From Streptomyces sp. NRRL F-525 (GTDB lineage: Bacteria; Actinomycetota; Actinomycetes; Streptomycetales; Streptomycetaceae), in the NCBI RefSeq assembly GCF_000716605.1, contig NZ_JNXE01000018.1, positions 111,004 through 175,003 of the forward strand: a stretch of 64,000 bases of DNA, given 5' to 3'. Below the pieces are notes generated by a model, which saw only the letters and a program-made list of their open reading frames with translations, was not told the DNA's origin and did not search any database. Positions 1 through 7,682 of this stretch are shown one piece after another. Made by a program: the position numbers and the translations under genes. How positions within the stretch are numbered: position 1 is the stretch's first letter; each line of letters opens with the position of its first letter.

Positions 1-147
1 GACCATGAGGACGTTGATCGAGTTGCCGCCGGATCCGGCGCCGCCCGCTCCGACCCAGCAGCCGGAGAGCAGCGGGGCGAGCAGCGTCCCTACGGCGGCC
101 AGGGCGAGCGTGGCTCGCGGCGGCCGTCGTCGGCTCTGGGTTCGCAT
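1..147 (-). CDS. Lipoprotein, probable sugar ABC solute-binding protein (5' end only)
   Basis: Only the first 49 residues are inside the window; the gene continues past the left edge. They form a lipoprotein signal peptide: an arginine-rich start, a hydrophobic stretch and the lipobox LLSGC with Cys at about residue 32. A Gly/Ala/Ser linker follows and then the start of a mature domain (NSINVLMV). This layout is typical of family 1 carbohydrate-binding proteins of ABC importers, but the recognition rests on the N-terminus alone. An AGGAG-like ribosome site precedes the ATG. It lies downstream of the DeoR-type regulator in the same direction, which suggests sugar uptake under that regulator (inference). 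Confidence 0.7.
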   Translation of the reverse strand, partial: MRTQSRRRPPRATLALAAVGTLLAPLLSGCWVGAGGAGSGGNSINVLMV

Positions 148-234
148 GGATCGCTCCTGCAGATATGGGGAGAAATAGGGTGCGCACGGGAATGGCACAC
201 CCCTGGTGGGTGAGTTGGGATTTCAAACGGGGTG

Positions 235-1005
235 TTAGACGCGGATGACCTGTGGCCCCAGCAAGGAGTAGCGGTGGGCTTCGGCCGACGGGAGCAGCGT
301 GCTCGTGACGATCGTCTCCAGGGCGCCGATCTCGGCGAACCTGCAGAAGCTGACCGCCCCGAACTTGGTGTGCACGCCCGCGAACACGGTGCGCCGGGAG
401 GCGCGGATGGCCTGTGCCTTGACCTCGCTCACGGCGGGGTCGGGCGTGGTCAGGCCGTGTTCGCGGGAGATGCCGTTGGCGCCGATGAAGGCGAGGTCGA
501 GGACGAAGCCGGCGAGCATCTTCGTCGTCCAGTGGTCCACGGTGGCCAGCGTGCCGTGCCGGACCCGGCCGCCGAGCAGCAGCACCGAGGTGTTCTCCGA
601 CTCGGCGAGCACGCCCGCCACGGGCAGGGACGCGGTGACCACGGTCAGCGGCCGGTCCCTGGGCAGCGCCTCGGCGATGAGCTGGGGGGTGAAGCCCTCG
701 TCGACGAAGACGGTCTCGGCGTCCCCGAGCAGCTCTGCCGCGGCGACCGCGATCCGGCGCTTCTCCGGGACATGGCTGGTGGCGCGGAAGGCGAGCGTCG
801 TCTCGAAACCGGCGCTCTCCACGGGGTAGGCGCCGCCATGGGTCCTGCGGACCAGCCCGTGGTCCTCCAGGGCCCGCAGATCCCGCCGTACGGTCTCCTT
901 GGCCACGCCCAGCTCGGCGGCGAGCGCGGTGACGTCGACCGAGCCGGTGCGGCGCGCGGCCCGCACGATCTCCCGCTGGCGTTCCTCCGCCGAACTCGTG
1001 CTCAT
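235..1005 (-). CDS. DeoR/GlpR-family transcriptional regulator
   Basis: The 256-residue protein has the DeoR layout. An N-terminal winged helix-turn-helix at about residues 23-43 carries the family signature (VAKETVRRDLRALE), and a C-terminal DeoRC sugar-phosphate-sensing domain covers about residues 80-245. The sensing domain contains the conserved segments VDEGFT, LLLGGRV and FIGANGI. I chose the ATG at 1005 because the family N-terminus starts there; the frame stays open upstream, but that extension looks non-coding. The gene sits between udh (upstream, separated by a terminator-like hairpin) and a lipoprotein gene running off the left edge. It most likely controls that transporter, and possibly uronate genes. 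The ligand is unknown. Confidence 0.9.
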   Translation of the reverse strand: MSTSSAEERQREIVRAARRTGSVDVTALAAELGVAKETVRRDLRALEDHGLVRRTHGGAYPVESAGFETTLAFRATSHVPEKRRIAVAAAELLGDAETVFVDEGFTPQLIAEALPRDRPLTVVTASLPVAGVLAESENTSVLLLGGRVRHGTLATVDHWTTKMLAGFVLDLAFIGANGISREHGLTTPDPAVSEVKAQAIRASRRTVFAGVHTKFGAVSFCRFAEIGALETIVTSTLLPSAEAHRYSLLGPQVIRV

Positions 1006-1223
1006 GGCCGACACCGCCTTTCCGCTCACCTGGAGTACTGCCCGTTCGGGCCCGGTGGGACCCTTGGGGGAAGTTCTACAGCCGGTGCGCGGCACTGACC
1101 AGGCCTGTTGCACGCCCGATGCTGCCCGTGTGTGACCGTTTACCGCGCGCTGTGCCCGTCGCGGACCTGCGCGGCTGTGCGCCGGGGCGTGAGATCGGGC
1201 AGCGTCCGTGCCCGAACATGCCT

Positions 1224-1252
1224 GCGGGCGGGCCCGTTCGGTGCCCGCCCGC
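1224..1252 (-). terminator. GC-rich hairpin downstream of udh
   Basis: A perfect 10-bp inverted repeat (GCGGGCGGGC at 1224-1233 with GCCCGCCCGC at 1243-1252) encloses a 9-nt loop. It begins about 20 bp past the udh stop codon on the minus strand. There is no clear U-tract, as is usual in Streptomyces. It would separate udh from the DeoR gene. Confidence 0.6.
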
Positions 1253-1274
1253 GTCTCCGGAGTGCCTTTTCCCG

Positions 1275-2084
1275 TCAGTACGGCCAGATCGGCGGGTCGT
1301 TCACGAAGTGGCCGCCGAGATAGGCGTGCGCCTCGACGTCCGGCTGGAGCTCGCCCTGCTCGGCGATGATCTTCTCGGCGTACGGCTCGGAGTCGTCCCG
1401 CGGTTCGTAACCGAGCGCCCGCGCGGTCGAAAGGTCCCACCACAGGCGGGTGTTGGCGGAGGAGCCGTAGACGACGGTGTGCTGCACGTCCTCGGCGGTG
1501 AGGGCCGCGTGGAAGAGGCGGGCGCCGTCGGCGGGGCTCATCCAGATCGACAGCATGCGCACGCTGCTGGGCTCCGGGAAGCAGGAGCCGATGCGTACGG
1601 AGACGGTCTCCAGGCCGTGCTTGTCCCAGTAGAACTGCGCCAGGTCCTCGCCGAAGGACTTCGACAGGCCGTAGAAGGTGTCGGGGCGGTGCGGGGTGTC
1701 GATGGGGATGAGCGGGTCGTCGCCCTGGGGCCTCGGCGTGTAGCCGACGGCGTGGTTGGAGGAGGCGAAGACGATGCGCGGGATGCCCTCCTCGCGGGCG
1801 GCCTCGTAGAGGTTGTACGTGCCCTCGATGTTCGACGCGAGGATCTTGTCGAAGGAGGCTTCCAGGGAGATGCCGGCGAGATGGATGATCGCGTCGACGC
1901 CCCGCACGGCCTCGCGGAGCGCCGCGCGGTCGGAGAGGTCGGTGATGATCGCGTCCGGCGCGCCCTCGATGGGGCGGACGTCCAGCAGGCGCAGCTCGTA
2001 GCCGTAGGAGGGGAGCAGGTCCCGCATCAGGGTGCCGAGTCCGCCTGCGGCGCCGGTGAGCAGAACGGTGCGGGGAGCGGGCAT
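1275..2084 (-). CDS. udh: Uronate dehydrogenase (NAD-dependent, SDR/epimerase family)
   Basis: The protein (269 residues) is an extended SDR enzyme. It has a nucleotide-binding motif TGAAGGLG at residues 10-17, an active-site Ser near 108-109 (ASSN) and Tyr138-xxx-Lys142 (YGLSK). The C-terminal stretch with SSANTR, WWDLS and ALGYEP is characteristic of uronate dehydrogenases rather than UDP-sugar epimerases. Those enzymes oxidise D-galacturonate or D-glucuronate to the aldarolactone with NAD+. This is the first step of the oxidative uronate route that passes through KdgD, encoded divergently. The ATG at 2084 has AAGGAG upstream; a longer in-frame start at 2129 would remove the leader. A palindrome at 2129-2141 covers its probable promoter. 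Confidence 0.88.
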   Translation of the reverse strand: MPAPRTVLLTGAAGGLGTLMRDLLPSYGYELRLLDVRPIEGAPDAIITDLSDRAALREAVRGVDAIIHLAGISLEASFDKILASNIEGTYNLYEAAREEGIPRIVFASSNHAVGYTPRPQGDDPLIPIDTPHRPDTFYGLSKSFGEDLAQFYWDKHGLETVSVRIGSCFPEPSSVRMLSIWMSPADGARLFHAALTAEDVQHTVVYGSSANTRLWWDLSTARALGYEPRDDSEPYAEKIIAEQGELQPDVEAHAYLGGHFVNDPPIWPY

Positions 2085-2128
2085 CCTCGGTCTCCTTGGG
2101 ATCGACAGTGGATGGCTGACCTCATCCA

Positions 2129-2141
2129 TGAATGATATTCA
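2129..2141. promoter_or_regulatory. Operator-like palindrome upstream of udh
   Basis: TGAATGATATTCA is a perfect 5-3-5 inverted repeat in the 241-bp region between udh and kdgD. On the minus strand it overlaps a TATCAT that could be the udh -10 element. AT-rich palindromes of this size are usual targets of FCD-type GntR regulators; such a regulator is encoded at 7683-8351. The link between the two is inference. Confidence 0.5.
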
Positions 2142-2231
2142 CATGCATGGACAAGCTAAGGATCGTCCGCCATGCCAGTCAAGTGTGGCGTGGACCTGGG
2201 AAATCCGCTTCCTTCTTGCTCATTTGCCTGC

Positions 2232-2264
2232 TTGACCCACCCTGAGGCAGATCCTTAGGGTGGG
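2232..2264 (+). promoter_or_regulatory. kdgD promoter inside an inverted repeat
   Basis: TTGACC (2232-2237) and TAGGGT (2256-2261) lie 18 bp apart and match the Streptomyces housekeeping promoter pattern. A 12-bp inverted repeat (2236-2247 against 2253-2264, one mismatch, 5-nt centre) spans almost exactly the same bases. A repressor bound there would occlude both hexamers. The kdgD start is about 62 bp downstream. Confidence 0.6.
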
Positions 2265-2325
2265 GCTGTTCAGAAATGTAGACGTTGATCAGAAGAACGC
2301 ACGCGCCTGTTTCAAGGGAGAGCCC

Positions 2326-3291
2326 GTGACGCCAGCCCCTCTCGCCGACCGGCTCAGTATCCCCAGCGGGCCGCTGTTCTTCCCCGTCACCGCGTACGGC
2401 CCCGACGGCTCCGTCGATCTCGACGTCTACCGCGCGCATGTCCGCCGGGGCGTGGAGGCCGGGGCCGCCGCCGTGTTCGCGTGCTGCGGCACCGGGGAGT
2501 TCCACGCGCTGCTGCCCGAGGAGTTCGAGGCGTGCGTCCGGGCTGCCGTGGAGGCGACTGCGGGCCGGGTGCCGGTGGTCGCGGGCGCGGGCTACGGCAC
2601 CGCGCTCGCCGTACGGTACGCGCGGCTCGCGGAGGCCGCCGGGGCGGACGGGCTGCTCGCCATGCCGCCGTACCTCGTGGTCGCCGGGCAGGAGGGGCTG
2701 CTGCGGCACTACCGCGAGGTGGCCGCGGCGACGGCACTGCCCGTCATCGTCTACCAGCGCGACAACGCCGTCTTCACCCCCGCCACGGTCGTCGAACTCG
2801 CCCGCACCGAGGGCATCATCGGCTTCAAGGACGGCCTCGGCGACCTCGACCTGATGCAGCGGATCGTGAGCACGGTACGCGCCGAAGTCCCGGGCGAATT
2901 CCTCTACTTCAACGGACTCCCGACCGCCGAACAGACCCAACTCGCCTACCGGGGCATCGGTATCACCCTCTACTCCTCCGCCGTGTTCTGCTTCGTCCCC
3001 GAGATCGCGCTCGCCTTCCACCGCGCGCTGGCGACCGGCGACGACACCACGGCGAACCGTCTCCTGGACGGCTTCTATCTCCCGTTCGTCGAACTCCGCG
3101 CCCAGGGCAGGGGTTACGCCGTCTCGTTGGTCAAAGCGGGCGTACGGATGCGGGGGTTGGACGTCGGCGAGGTCCGCCCACCCCTGACCGAGCCGACCGA
3201 GGACCACGTCAAGCAGCTGGCCCAACTCATCGAGCGCGGCTATACGTTGATCGAGTCAGAGGTCGCATCGCGGATCGAGGAGGGCGCGTGA
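2326..3291 (+). CDS. kdgD: 5-dehydro-4-deoxyglucarate dehydratase
   Basis: This 321-residue DapA/NAL-superfamily lyase starts at the GTG with GGGAG 5 nt upstream; a longer frame from 2260 lacks such a site. It shows the KdgD pattern: GTGEF at 55-59, VYQRDN with Tyr143, and the Schiff-base Lys168 in GFKDGLGD. KdgD enzymes dehydrate and decarboxylate 5-keto-4-deoxy-glucarate to 2,5-dioxopentanoate (2-oxoglutarate semialdehyde). The product would be oxidised by the dehydrogenase at 46654-48183. The 3' end overlaps the next gene by 4 bp (GTGA), so the two are probably co-translated. Confidence 0.92.
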   Translation: MTPAPLADRLSIPSGPLFFPVTAYGPDGSVDLDVYRAHVRRGVEAGAAAVFACCGTGEFHALLPEEFEACVRAAVEATAGRVPVVAGAGYGTALAVRYARLAEAAGADGLLAMPPYLVVAGQEGLLRHYREVAAATALPVIVYQRDNAVFTPATVVELARTEGIIGFKDGLGDLDLMQRIVSTVRAEVPGEFLYFNGLPTAEQTQLAYRGIGITLYSSAVFCFVPEIALAFHRALATGDDTTANRLLDGFYLPFVELRAQGRGYAVSLVKAGVRMRGLDVGEVRPPLTEPTEDHVKQLAQLIERGYTLIESEVASRIEEGA

Positions 3292-4451
3292 AGGCATCGG
3301 CATTCGTCTACCCCTGGGATGTCAACGGCGACCCCGAGGCGGGCGCCCGGATCGCCGAACTCGGCGTCCAGCAGGCGACCTTGGCCTCCGCGTACCACTC
3401 CACGCGCGCGCTGACCCCCCGCCACCCGCGCCACCGCATCGTCACCGCCGAGCACGCGGCCGTGCTGTATCCGCCGGACAACCGTTGGCAGGGACGGGAG
3501 TTGAGGCCGTACCCGGCGGGCGACTGGGCGCCGGGCGACGCCTACGGCGAGGCCGCGGCCTCCCTCACTGAAGCAGGCCTGGAGGTGCACACCTGGGTGG
3601 TGCTGGCCCACAACTCCCGCCTGGGCGCGGACCATCCGGACACCTCGGTGGTCAACGCCTACGGCGACCGTTACCCCTGGGCGCCCTGCATCGCGCAGCC
3701 CGCCACGCGCGCGTACCTCGTCGACCTCGCCGCCGAGGCGGCCGTACGCCCCGGCGCGCGCGGCACCGAACTGGAGTCCCTCGGCTGGTACGGCCTCGCC
3801 CACCTGCACGCCCACGACAAGACCGCCGGGGTCGGGCTCGGCGATGCCGGCCAGTACCTCATGTCCCTGTGCTTCTGCCCGACCTGCCGGGAGGGCTACG
3901 GCGAACAGGGCCTGGACGCCGAGGAGTTGGCGGCGGTCGTACGCGCCGCGCTGGAACCGGTGTGGCGGGGCGCGCCCTCCGACGGCGGCTGGGCGGGGGT
4001 CGAGAAACTCCTCGGCGACGCGAACGCGACGGCCACGCGCGCGTGGCGCGACGAGCGGGCCCGCACCCTCCAGGAGACGGCGGTCGCGGCGGTCCGGGCG
4101 GCCGCCCCCGCCGACTTCCAGGTCCTGCTCCACGCGGACCCGGAGTCGTACCACTGCGGCGCGAACGTGGGTGTGGACCCTGGGCACATCCTGTCCGTGG
4201 CCGACGGCGTGGTCGTCCCCTGTACGGCGGGCGGGGGTCTGCTGACCCCGTTCGCCGAACAGGGCGTGGACGGGGCCGTGTTGGCCGCCAACTTCACGGT
4301 GGTCTCCGGGATGGGGGGACGGCCGGGGGCACTTGCGGCCGACGCGGAACGGGCACGGAGCCTCGGGGCGACTGAACTGCGGCTCTATCACGCGGGGTTG
4401 GCGTCCGAGGGGGATTTGGGTGAGGTGCGGGGGGCGTTGGGCGGGCTCTGA
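3288..4451 (+). CDS. Conserved protein of unknown function, TIM-barrel glycosidase-like
   Basis: The protein has 387 residues and starts at a GTG overlapping the kdgD stop. I do not recognise a named family. Visible features are an N-terminal YPWDVNGDP segment, a His/Tyr-rich stretch (AYHSTRALTPRHPRHR), a GWYGLAHLHAHDK segment, a Cys cluster CFCPTC that resembles the metal or structural Cys motifs of some GH42-like barrels, and a late VVPCTAGG. No signal peptide is present, so it should act in the cytoplasm. Coupling to kdgD suggests a role in uronate or pectic-oligomer metabolism. Its last 64 bp overlap the convergent MFS gene. Confidence 0.85.
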   Translation: MKASAFVYPWDVNGDPEAGARIAELGVQQATLASAYHSTRALTPRHPRHRIVTAEHAAVLYPPDNRWQGRELRPYPAGDWAPGDAYGEAAASLTEAGLEVHTWVVLAHNSRLGADHPDTSVVNAYGDRYPWAPCIAQPATRAYLVDLAAEAAVRPGARGTELESLGWYGLAHLHAHDKTAGVGLGDAGQYLMSLCFCPTCREGYGEQGLDAEELAAVVRAALEPVWRGAPSDGGWAGVEKLLGDANATATRAWRDERARTLQETAVAAVRAAAPADFQVLLHADPESYHCGANVGVDPGHILSVADGVVVPCTAGGGLLTPFAEQGVDGAVLAANFTVVSGMGGRPGALAADAERARSLGATELRLYHAGLASEGDLGEVRGALGGL

Positions 4452-5701
4452 GGCGGGGATGGGGGCGGGGTGGGCGACGACGGGGGTGCGTCCGGCGCAA
4501 GCACCGGCGAAGACGCCCCCGTCCCAAGCACCGCCAAGGACAAGCCCGTTGCGAGCAGCGCCACCCCGATCAGTGCCAACAGCACGCGGAAGTCGGCCAG
4601 TTCGACCAGTGCCGCCCCTGCTCCCAGCCCGATCACGCTCGGTGTGAAGATCAGGGTGTTCGCGGTGGCGGTGGCCCGGCCGAGCAGGGGACCCGGCAAC
4701 TCCCGCTGTACCGCGGTGAACGCGGCGATCAGTACGCACGGCAGCCCCAGGCCGATCGCCACGGCGCCCGCCAGGACCACCGCGTCGGACGGCACCGCAC
4801 GCGCGGCCACCGCGACCCCCATGAGCGCGATCCCGGCCGCCCCGAACCGCCGTTCGCCGAGCCGTCGTAGAGCGGGTCCGGAGACGAGGCCGACCGCCAC
4901 CGAGCCGGTGCCCTGGGCCGCGTACAGCACGCCGGTGTAAGTGGGCGCGTGGCCCAGGCCGCCGACGATCGCGTAGTTCGTGGAGCTGCTCAGGGAGGCG
5001 AGGAACATCGTGGCGCCGCCGGCCAGGACCAGCGGACGTAGAAGAGGATGCTTCCACAACTCGCGTACGCCCTCTGCGGTTTGGGTGCGCCAGGTGCCGG
5101 TGGGGCGTTGCGGAGGTTCCTCCCGGGTGCGGATGAGCAGCCACAGGGCCGCCGCCAGCGCGAACGTGACCGCGTCCAGAGCGGCCACCGTAGGGCCGCC
5201 GAACGCCGCGTACAGGCCCGCGCCCGTCAGTGGGGCGACCAGTTTCATGCCTTCCACGGCCGTCATCCGCAGCCCGTTGAAGTCGCCGAGGAGGTCGCGG
5301 TCGACGACGGCGGCGAGGAGGGCGGACTCGGCGGGGTCCTGGACGACGATGGTGATGCCGTAGACGAACAGGACCGCGAAGAGCAGCCACAGGTCGGCGC
5401 GGGAATGGACGGCGGAGAGGGTGAGGAGGAGTGCGGCCAGGGCGAGGTTCGTCCGGATCAGCAGGGGCTTGCGGCGGACGCGGTCGGCGATCGTGCCGAG
5501 GGCCGGGCCGAACAGGGTCGGGGCCCACACCGCGAAGGTGCACAGCGCGGCGAGGCCGTTCGAGGCGGTGAGGTCCTTCACCCACACGCCGGCCGCGAGC
5601 CCGAGCGCGGACGTGCCGAAGGCGGACACGATCAGGCCCGCGAGATACAGCCCCGCGTTGCGGTCCCGCAGGATGCGGGTCACCGTCCAGTTTGTCGTCA
5701 T
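4388..5701 (-). CDS. MFS transporter (enterobactin-exporter-like)
   Basis: The 437-residue membrane protein has about 12 hydrophobic segments and the MFS loop motif between TM2 and TM3 (ALGTIADRVRRKPLL). The N-terminus (RDRNAGLYLAGLIVSAFG) resembles Streptomyces MFS exporters of the MFS_3 type. The last 35 or so residues are a low-complexity Pro/Ser tail. That tail is encoded opposite the end of the unknown gene at 3288-4451, so the C-terminus may have grown by loss of an earlier stop. The substrate is unknown. It is not obviously part of the uronate pathway. Confidence 0.85.
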   Translation of the reverse strand: MTTNWTVTRILRDRNAGLYLAGLIVSAFGTSALGLAAGVWVKDLTASNGLAALCTFAVWAPTLFGPALGTIADRVRRKPLLIRTNLALAALLLTLSAVHSRADLWLLFAVLFVYGITIVVQDPAESALLAAVVDRDLLGDFNGLRMTAVEGMKLVAPLTGAGLYAAFGGPTVAALDAVTFALAAALWLLIRTREEPPQRPTGTWRTQTAEGVRELWKHPLLRPLVLAGGATMFLASLSSSTNYAIVGGLGHAPTYTGVLYAAQGTGSVAVGLVSGPALRRLGERRFGAAGIALMGVAVAARAVPSDAVVLAGAVAIGLGLPCVLIAAFTAVQRELPGPLLGRATATANTLIFTPSVIGLGAGAALVELADFRVLLALIGVALLATGLSLAVLGTGASSPVLAPDAPPSSPTPPPSPPQSPPNAPRTSPKSPSDANPA

Positions 5702-5854
5702 GCCTGGTCATCGTGGGTCTAAGGCGGGGGCGGCGGCATCGGGCAGGTGCCGTAGAAACGCGCGGTGGGGGAGGCGTGGCGGGGCTGTGCGATGAGTTTC
5801 GGGGCCGCCGTTGGTCTACCTCATGAGCGGAGCCCAATACCTGAGGAGATGCGC

Positions 5855-6445
5855 ATGACCGACGACACGATCCTCGACCTCGGCCCCCAGACCCGGGTCA
5901 TCGCCCGGCTCGCCGAGGGGGTGACCGACGAGCAGCTGACGGACGGGACGCCGTGTCCCGAGCTCGCCGTACGCAACATGCTGGGACACCTGCTTGGCCT
6001 GTCCGTCGCCTTCCGCGACGCCGCGCGCAAGGACCTGGGTGTCACGACCGACACCAACCCCGGCGCCACCGCCCCGGACATCGGCCCCGACTGGCGCGAC
6101 CAACTCCCCAAGGCCCTCGACGACTTGGCCGAGGCCTGGCGCGACCCGGCCGCCTGGACCGGCATGACCCGTGCGGGCGGCATCGACCTCCCCGCCGCGG
6201 TCGCCGCGGCCGTCGTCGCCGACGAACTGGTCATCCATGGCTGGGACTTGGCAGTGGCCACCGGCCGCCCCTACGCCCCCGACCCGGCCGCCCTCCAGGC
6301 GTCGCACGGCTTCCTCCTCGCGGCCACCCAGGACCCGACCCGAGGCGGCGGCATCTTCGGCCCGGTGATCCCGGTACCGGACGAAGCACCGTTGCTGGAA
6401 CGGGCGTTGGGGCTGAGCGGGCGTGACCCTGGGTGGAAGGCGTAG
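5855..6445 (+). CDS. TIGR03086-type DinB/maleylpyruvate-isomerase-fold protein
   Basis: This 196-residue protein begins at ATG 5855 with GAGGAG 6 nt upstream; the frame is open further 5' but lacks a ribosome site. It has the actinobacterial pattern of this family: LTDGTPCPELAVRNMLGHLLG near residues 30-50 and ADELVIHGWDLAVATGRP near 125-145. The His residues in GHLLG and VIHGWDL would bind metal in a four-helix fold. Such proteins are proposed to be thiol-dependent (mycothiol) transferases or isomerases. The substrate is unknown. It is divergent from the MFS gene across a 153-bp gap. Confidence 0.85.
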   Translation: MTDDTILDLGPQTRVIARLAEGVTDEQLTDGTPCPELAVRNMLGHLLGLSVAFRDAARKDLGVTTDTNPGATAPDIGPDWRDQLPKALDDLAEAWRDPAAWTGMTRAGGIDLPAAVAAAVVADELVIHGWDLAVATGRPYAPDPAALQASHGFLLAATQDPTRGGGIFGPVIPVPDEAPLLERALGLSGRDPGWKA

Positions 6446-6741
6446 GGGGAGTAGGAGCGGGCGGGGGGGGCTTCGGCGGGGGAGTGGCGCGCCGTGAACT
6501 GGCGGCGGTGGGGCGCCAGTTGCCGCCGTCAGCCCGCAACCGGGGCCCGGCGGCGCCGGCATGCCCGCGAGCCAAATCGTCGTAGGCCCCCCAGCCCCCC
6601 GCCTCCACCCCACTCCGAAGCCGAACCCCGTCGAACGCCGAACGCCCCGAATCCCGCCCCATATCCCACCTCGCCCCCATCCCCCACACACCACCCCGAA
6701 ACCTGAGCGCAGTGGGCCCCGGAACCGTACTCTTCCCCACC
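6446..6741. other. Intergenic region with one hairpin, no gene seen
   Basis: This is a 296-bp GC/C-rich stretch. A hairpin AACTGGCG (6497-6504) with CGCCAGTT (6514-6521) may terminate the preceding gene. The following 150 bp are strongly C-rich on the plus strand and look non-coding. No other signal was found. Confidence 0.4.
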
Positions 6742-7491
6742 ATGCCTCTCAGTCTGACCGTCCTCGGCACAGCCTCACCGCATCCGCGCCCCGGCCGCCC
6801 CTGCTCCGGGTACCTGCTGCGTGGCGGCGGCGCCGAGGTGTGGGTGGACGCGGGGACGGGGACGTTCGCTGAGTTGCAGCGGCACACGGATCCGGCGCGG
6901 CTCACCGCGATCTGGATCTCGCATCTGCACGCCGACCACAGCGCCGATCTCCTCGCCGCCGCCTACGCGTTCGCCTACGGCGGGATGACCCCGACCTCCC
7001 CGATCCCGCTGTACGCCCCGCAGGACTGCGCCCGTCGGCTTGCAGGGTTCTTCGGGCAGCCGGACGTACGGTTCCTGAGCGGCGTCTTCGACTTCCGGCC
7101 GCTCTACGACGGCCACGCCGTCCGGCACTGGAACCTCCGGCTCACCGCACGTGCCGTCGCCCACGACACCGAGGCGTACGGGCTGCGCGCCGAGTGCCAG
7201 GGGAGCGTGCTCGGGTACTCCGGGGACAGCGGACCCTGCGAGGCGCTGTCCGAACTCGCGGGCGGCGCCGACGTATTCCTCTGTGAGGCCGACATCGACC
7301 GGCATCGCGAAGGCGAACGGCAGGTCCACCTCACGCCCGAGGACGCCGCCGCCTGTGCCAAGGGCGCGCGTGAACTCCTCATCACCCACGTGGGACCCAC
7401 CCTCACCAGGGAAGCGGCCCTGGAACGCGCCGCCGCGATCTTCCCCGGCCGCACCTCCGCCGCGCTGGAAGGCGTCACCAAGACCATGTGA
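6742..7491 (+). CDS. MBL-fold metallo-hydrolase
   Basis: The 249-residue protein carries the metallo-beta-lactamase signature HLHADH at residues 61-66. It also has a second acidic ligand (GYSGDSGP), an ITHVGPT segment near the C-terminus and a glycine-rich N-terminus (LGTASPHPRPGRPCSGYLL). The overall pattern resembles RNase Z-like and phosphodiesterase-like actinobacterial MBL proteins. A start at 6712 is also open, but the family N-terminus begins at 6742. No neighbour indicates a pathway. The specific substrate is unknown. Confidence 0.85.
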   Translation: MPLSLTVLGTASPHPRPGRPCSGYLLRGGGAEVWVDAGTGTFAELQRHTDPARLTAIWISHLHADHSADLLAAAYAFAYGGMTPTSPIPLYAPQDCARRLAGFFGQPDVRFLSGVFDFRPLYDGHAVRHWNLRLTARAVAHDTEAYGLRAECQGSVLGYSGDSGPCEALSELAGGADVFLCEADIDRHREGERQVHLTPEDAAACAKGARELLITHVGPTLTREAALERAAAIFPGRTSAALEGVTKTM

Positions 7492-7532
7492 GGCCGTGCG
7501 ACGGCCAGTTGCGGGTTCTTCTGTCAGAAGCA

Positions 7533-7643
7533 TTGACGAAACAAAAGCGCGCTCCTACCTTCAACCCGTCGTACTTCGTACGTCATATATGAGACGCGAT
7601 ACGCGAGATCAGATACGTGAGATCCGATGGATCTGACAGATCC
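7533..7643 (+). promoter_or_regulatory. Promoter and operator candidates of the GntR-lyase-dehydratase operon
   Basis: TTGACG (7533-7538) and TACCTT (7556-7561) are separated by 17 bp and form a good sigma-70-type promoter. Just downstream are TCATATATGA (7583-7592), a perfect AT-rich palindrome, and GGATCTGACAGATCC (7629-7643), a 7-1-7 palindrome. Both would sit in the 5' untranslated region of the regulator gene at 7683. Autoregulation by the GntR protein is the simplest reading. Confidence 0.6.
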
Positions 7644-7682
7644 GATCCGCGACCGCAGCCACGTGACATCCGAGAGGCGCGC

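Noticed and set aside
3240..5837. An 865-codon open frame on the minus strand
   Set aside because: It runs through two well-supported genes in a different frame and has shadow-type composition (Arg/Pro/His).
6446..6741. A coding gene in the C-rich gap
   Set aside because: Open frames there give Pro/Arg/His low-complexity products without a ribosome-binding site.
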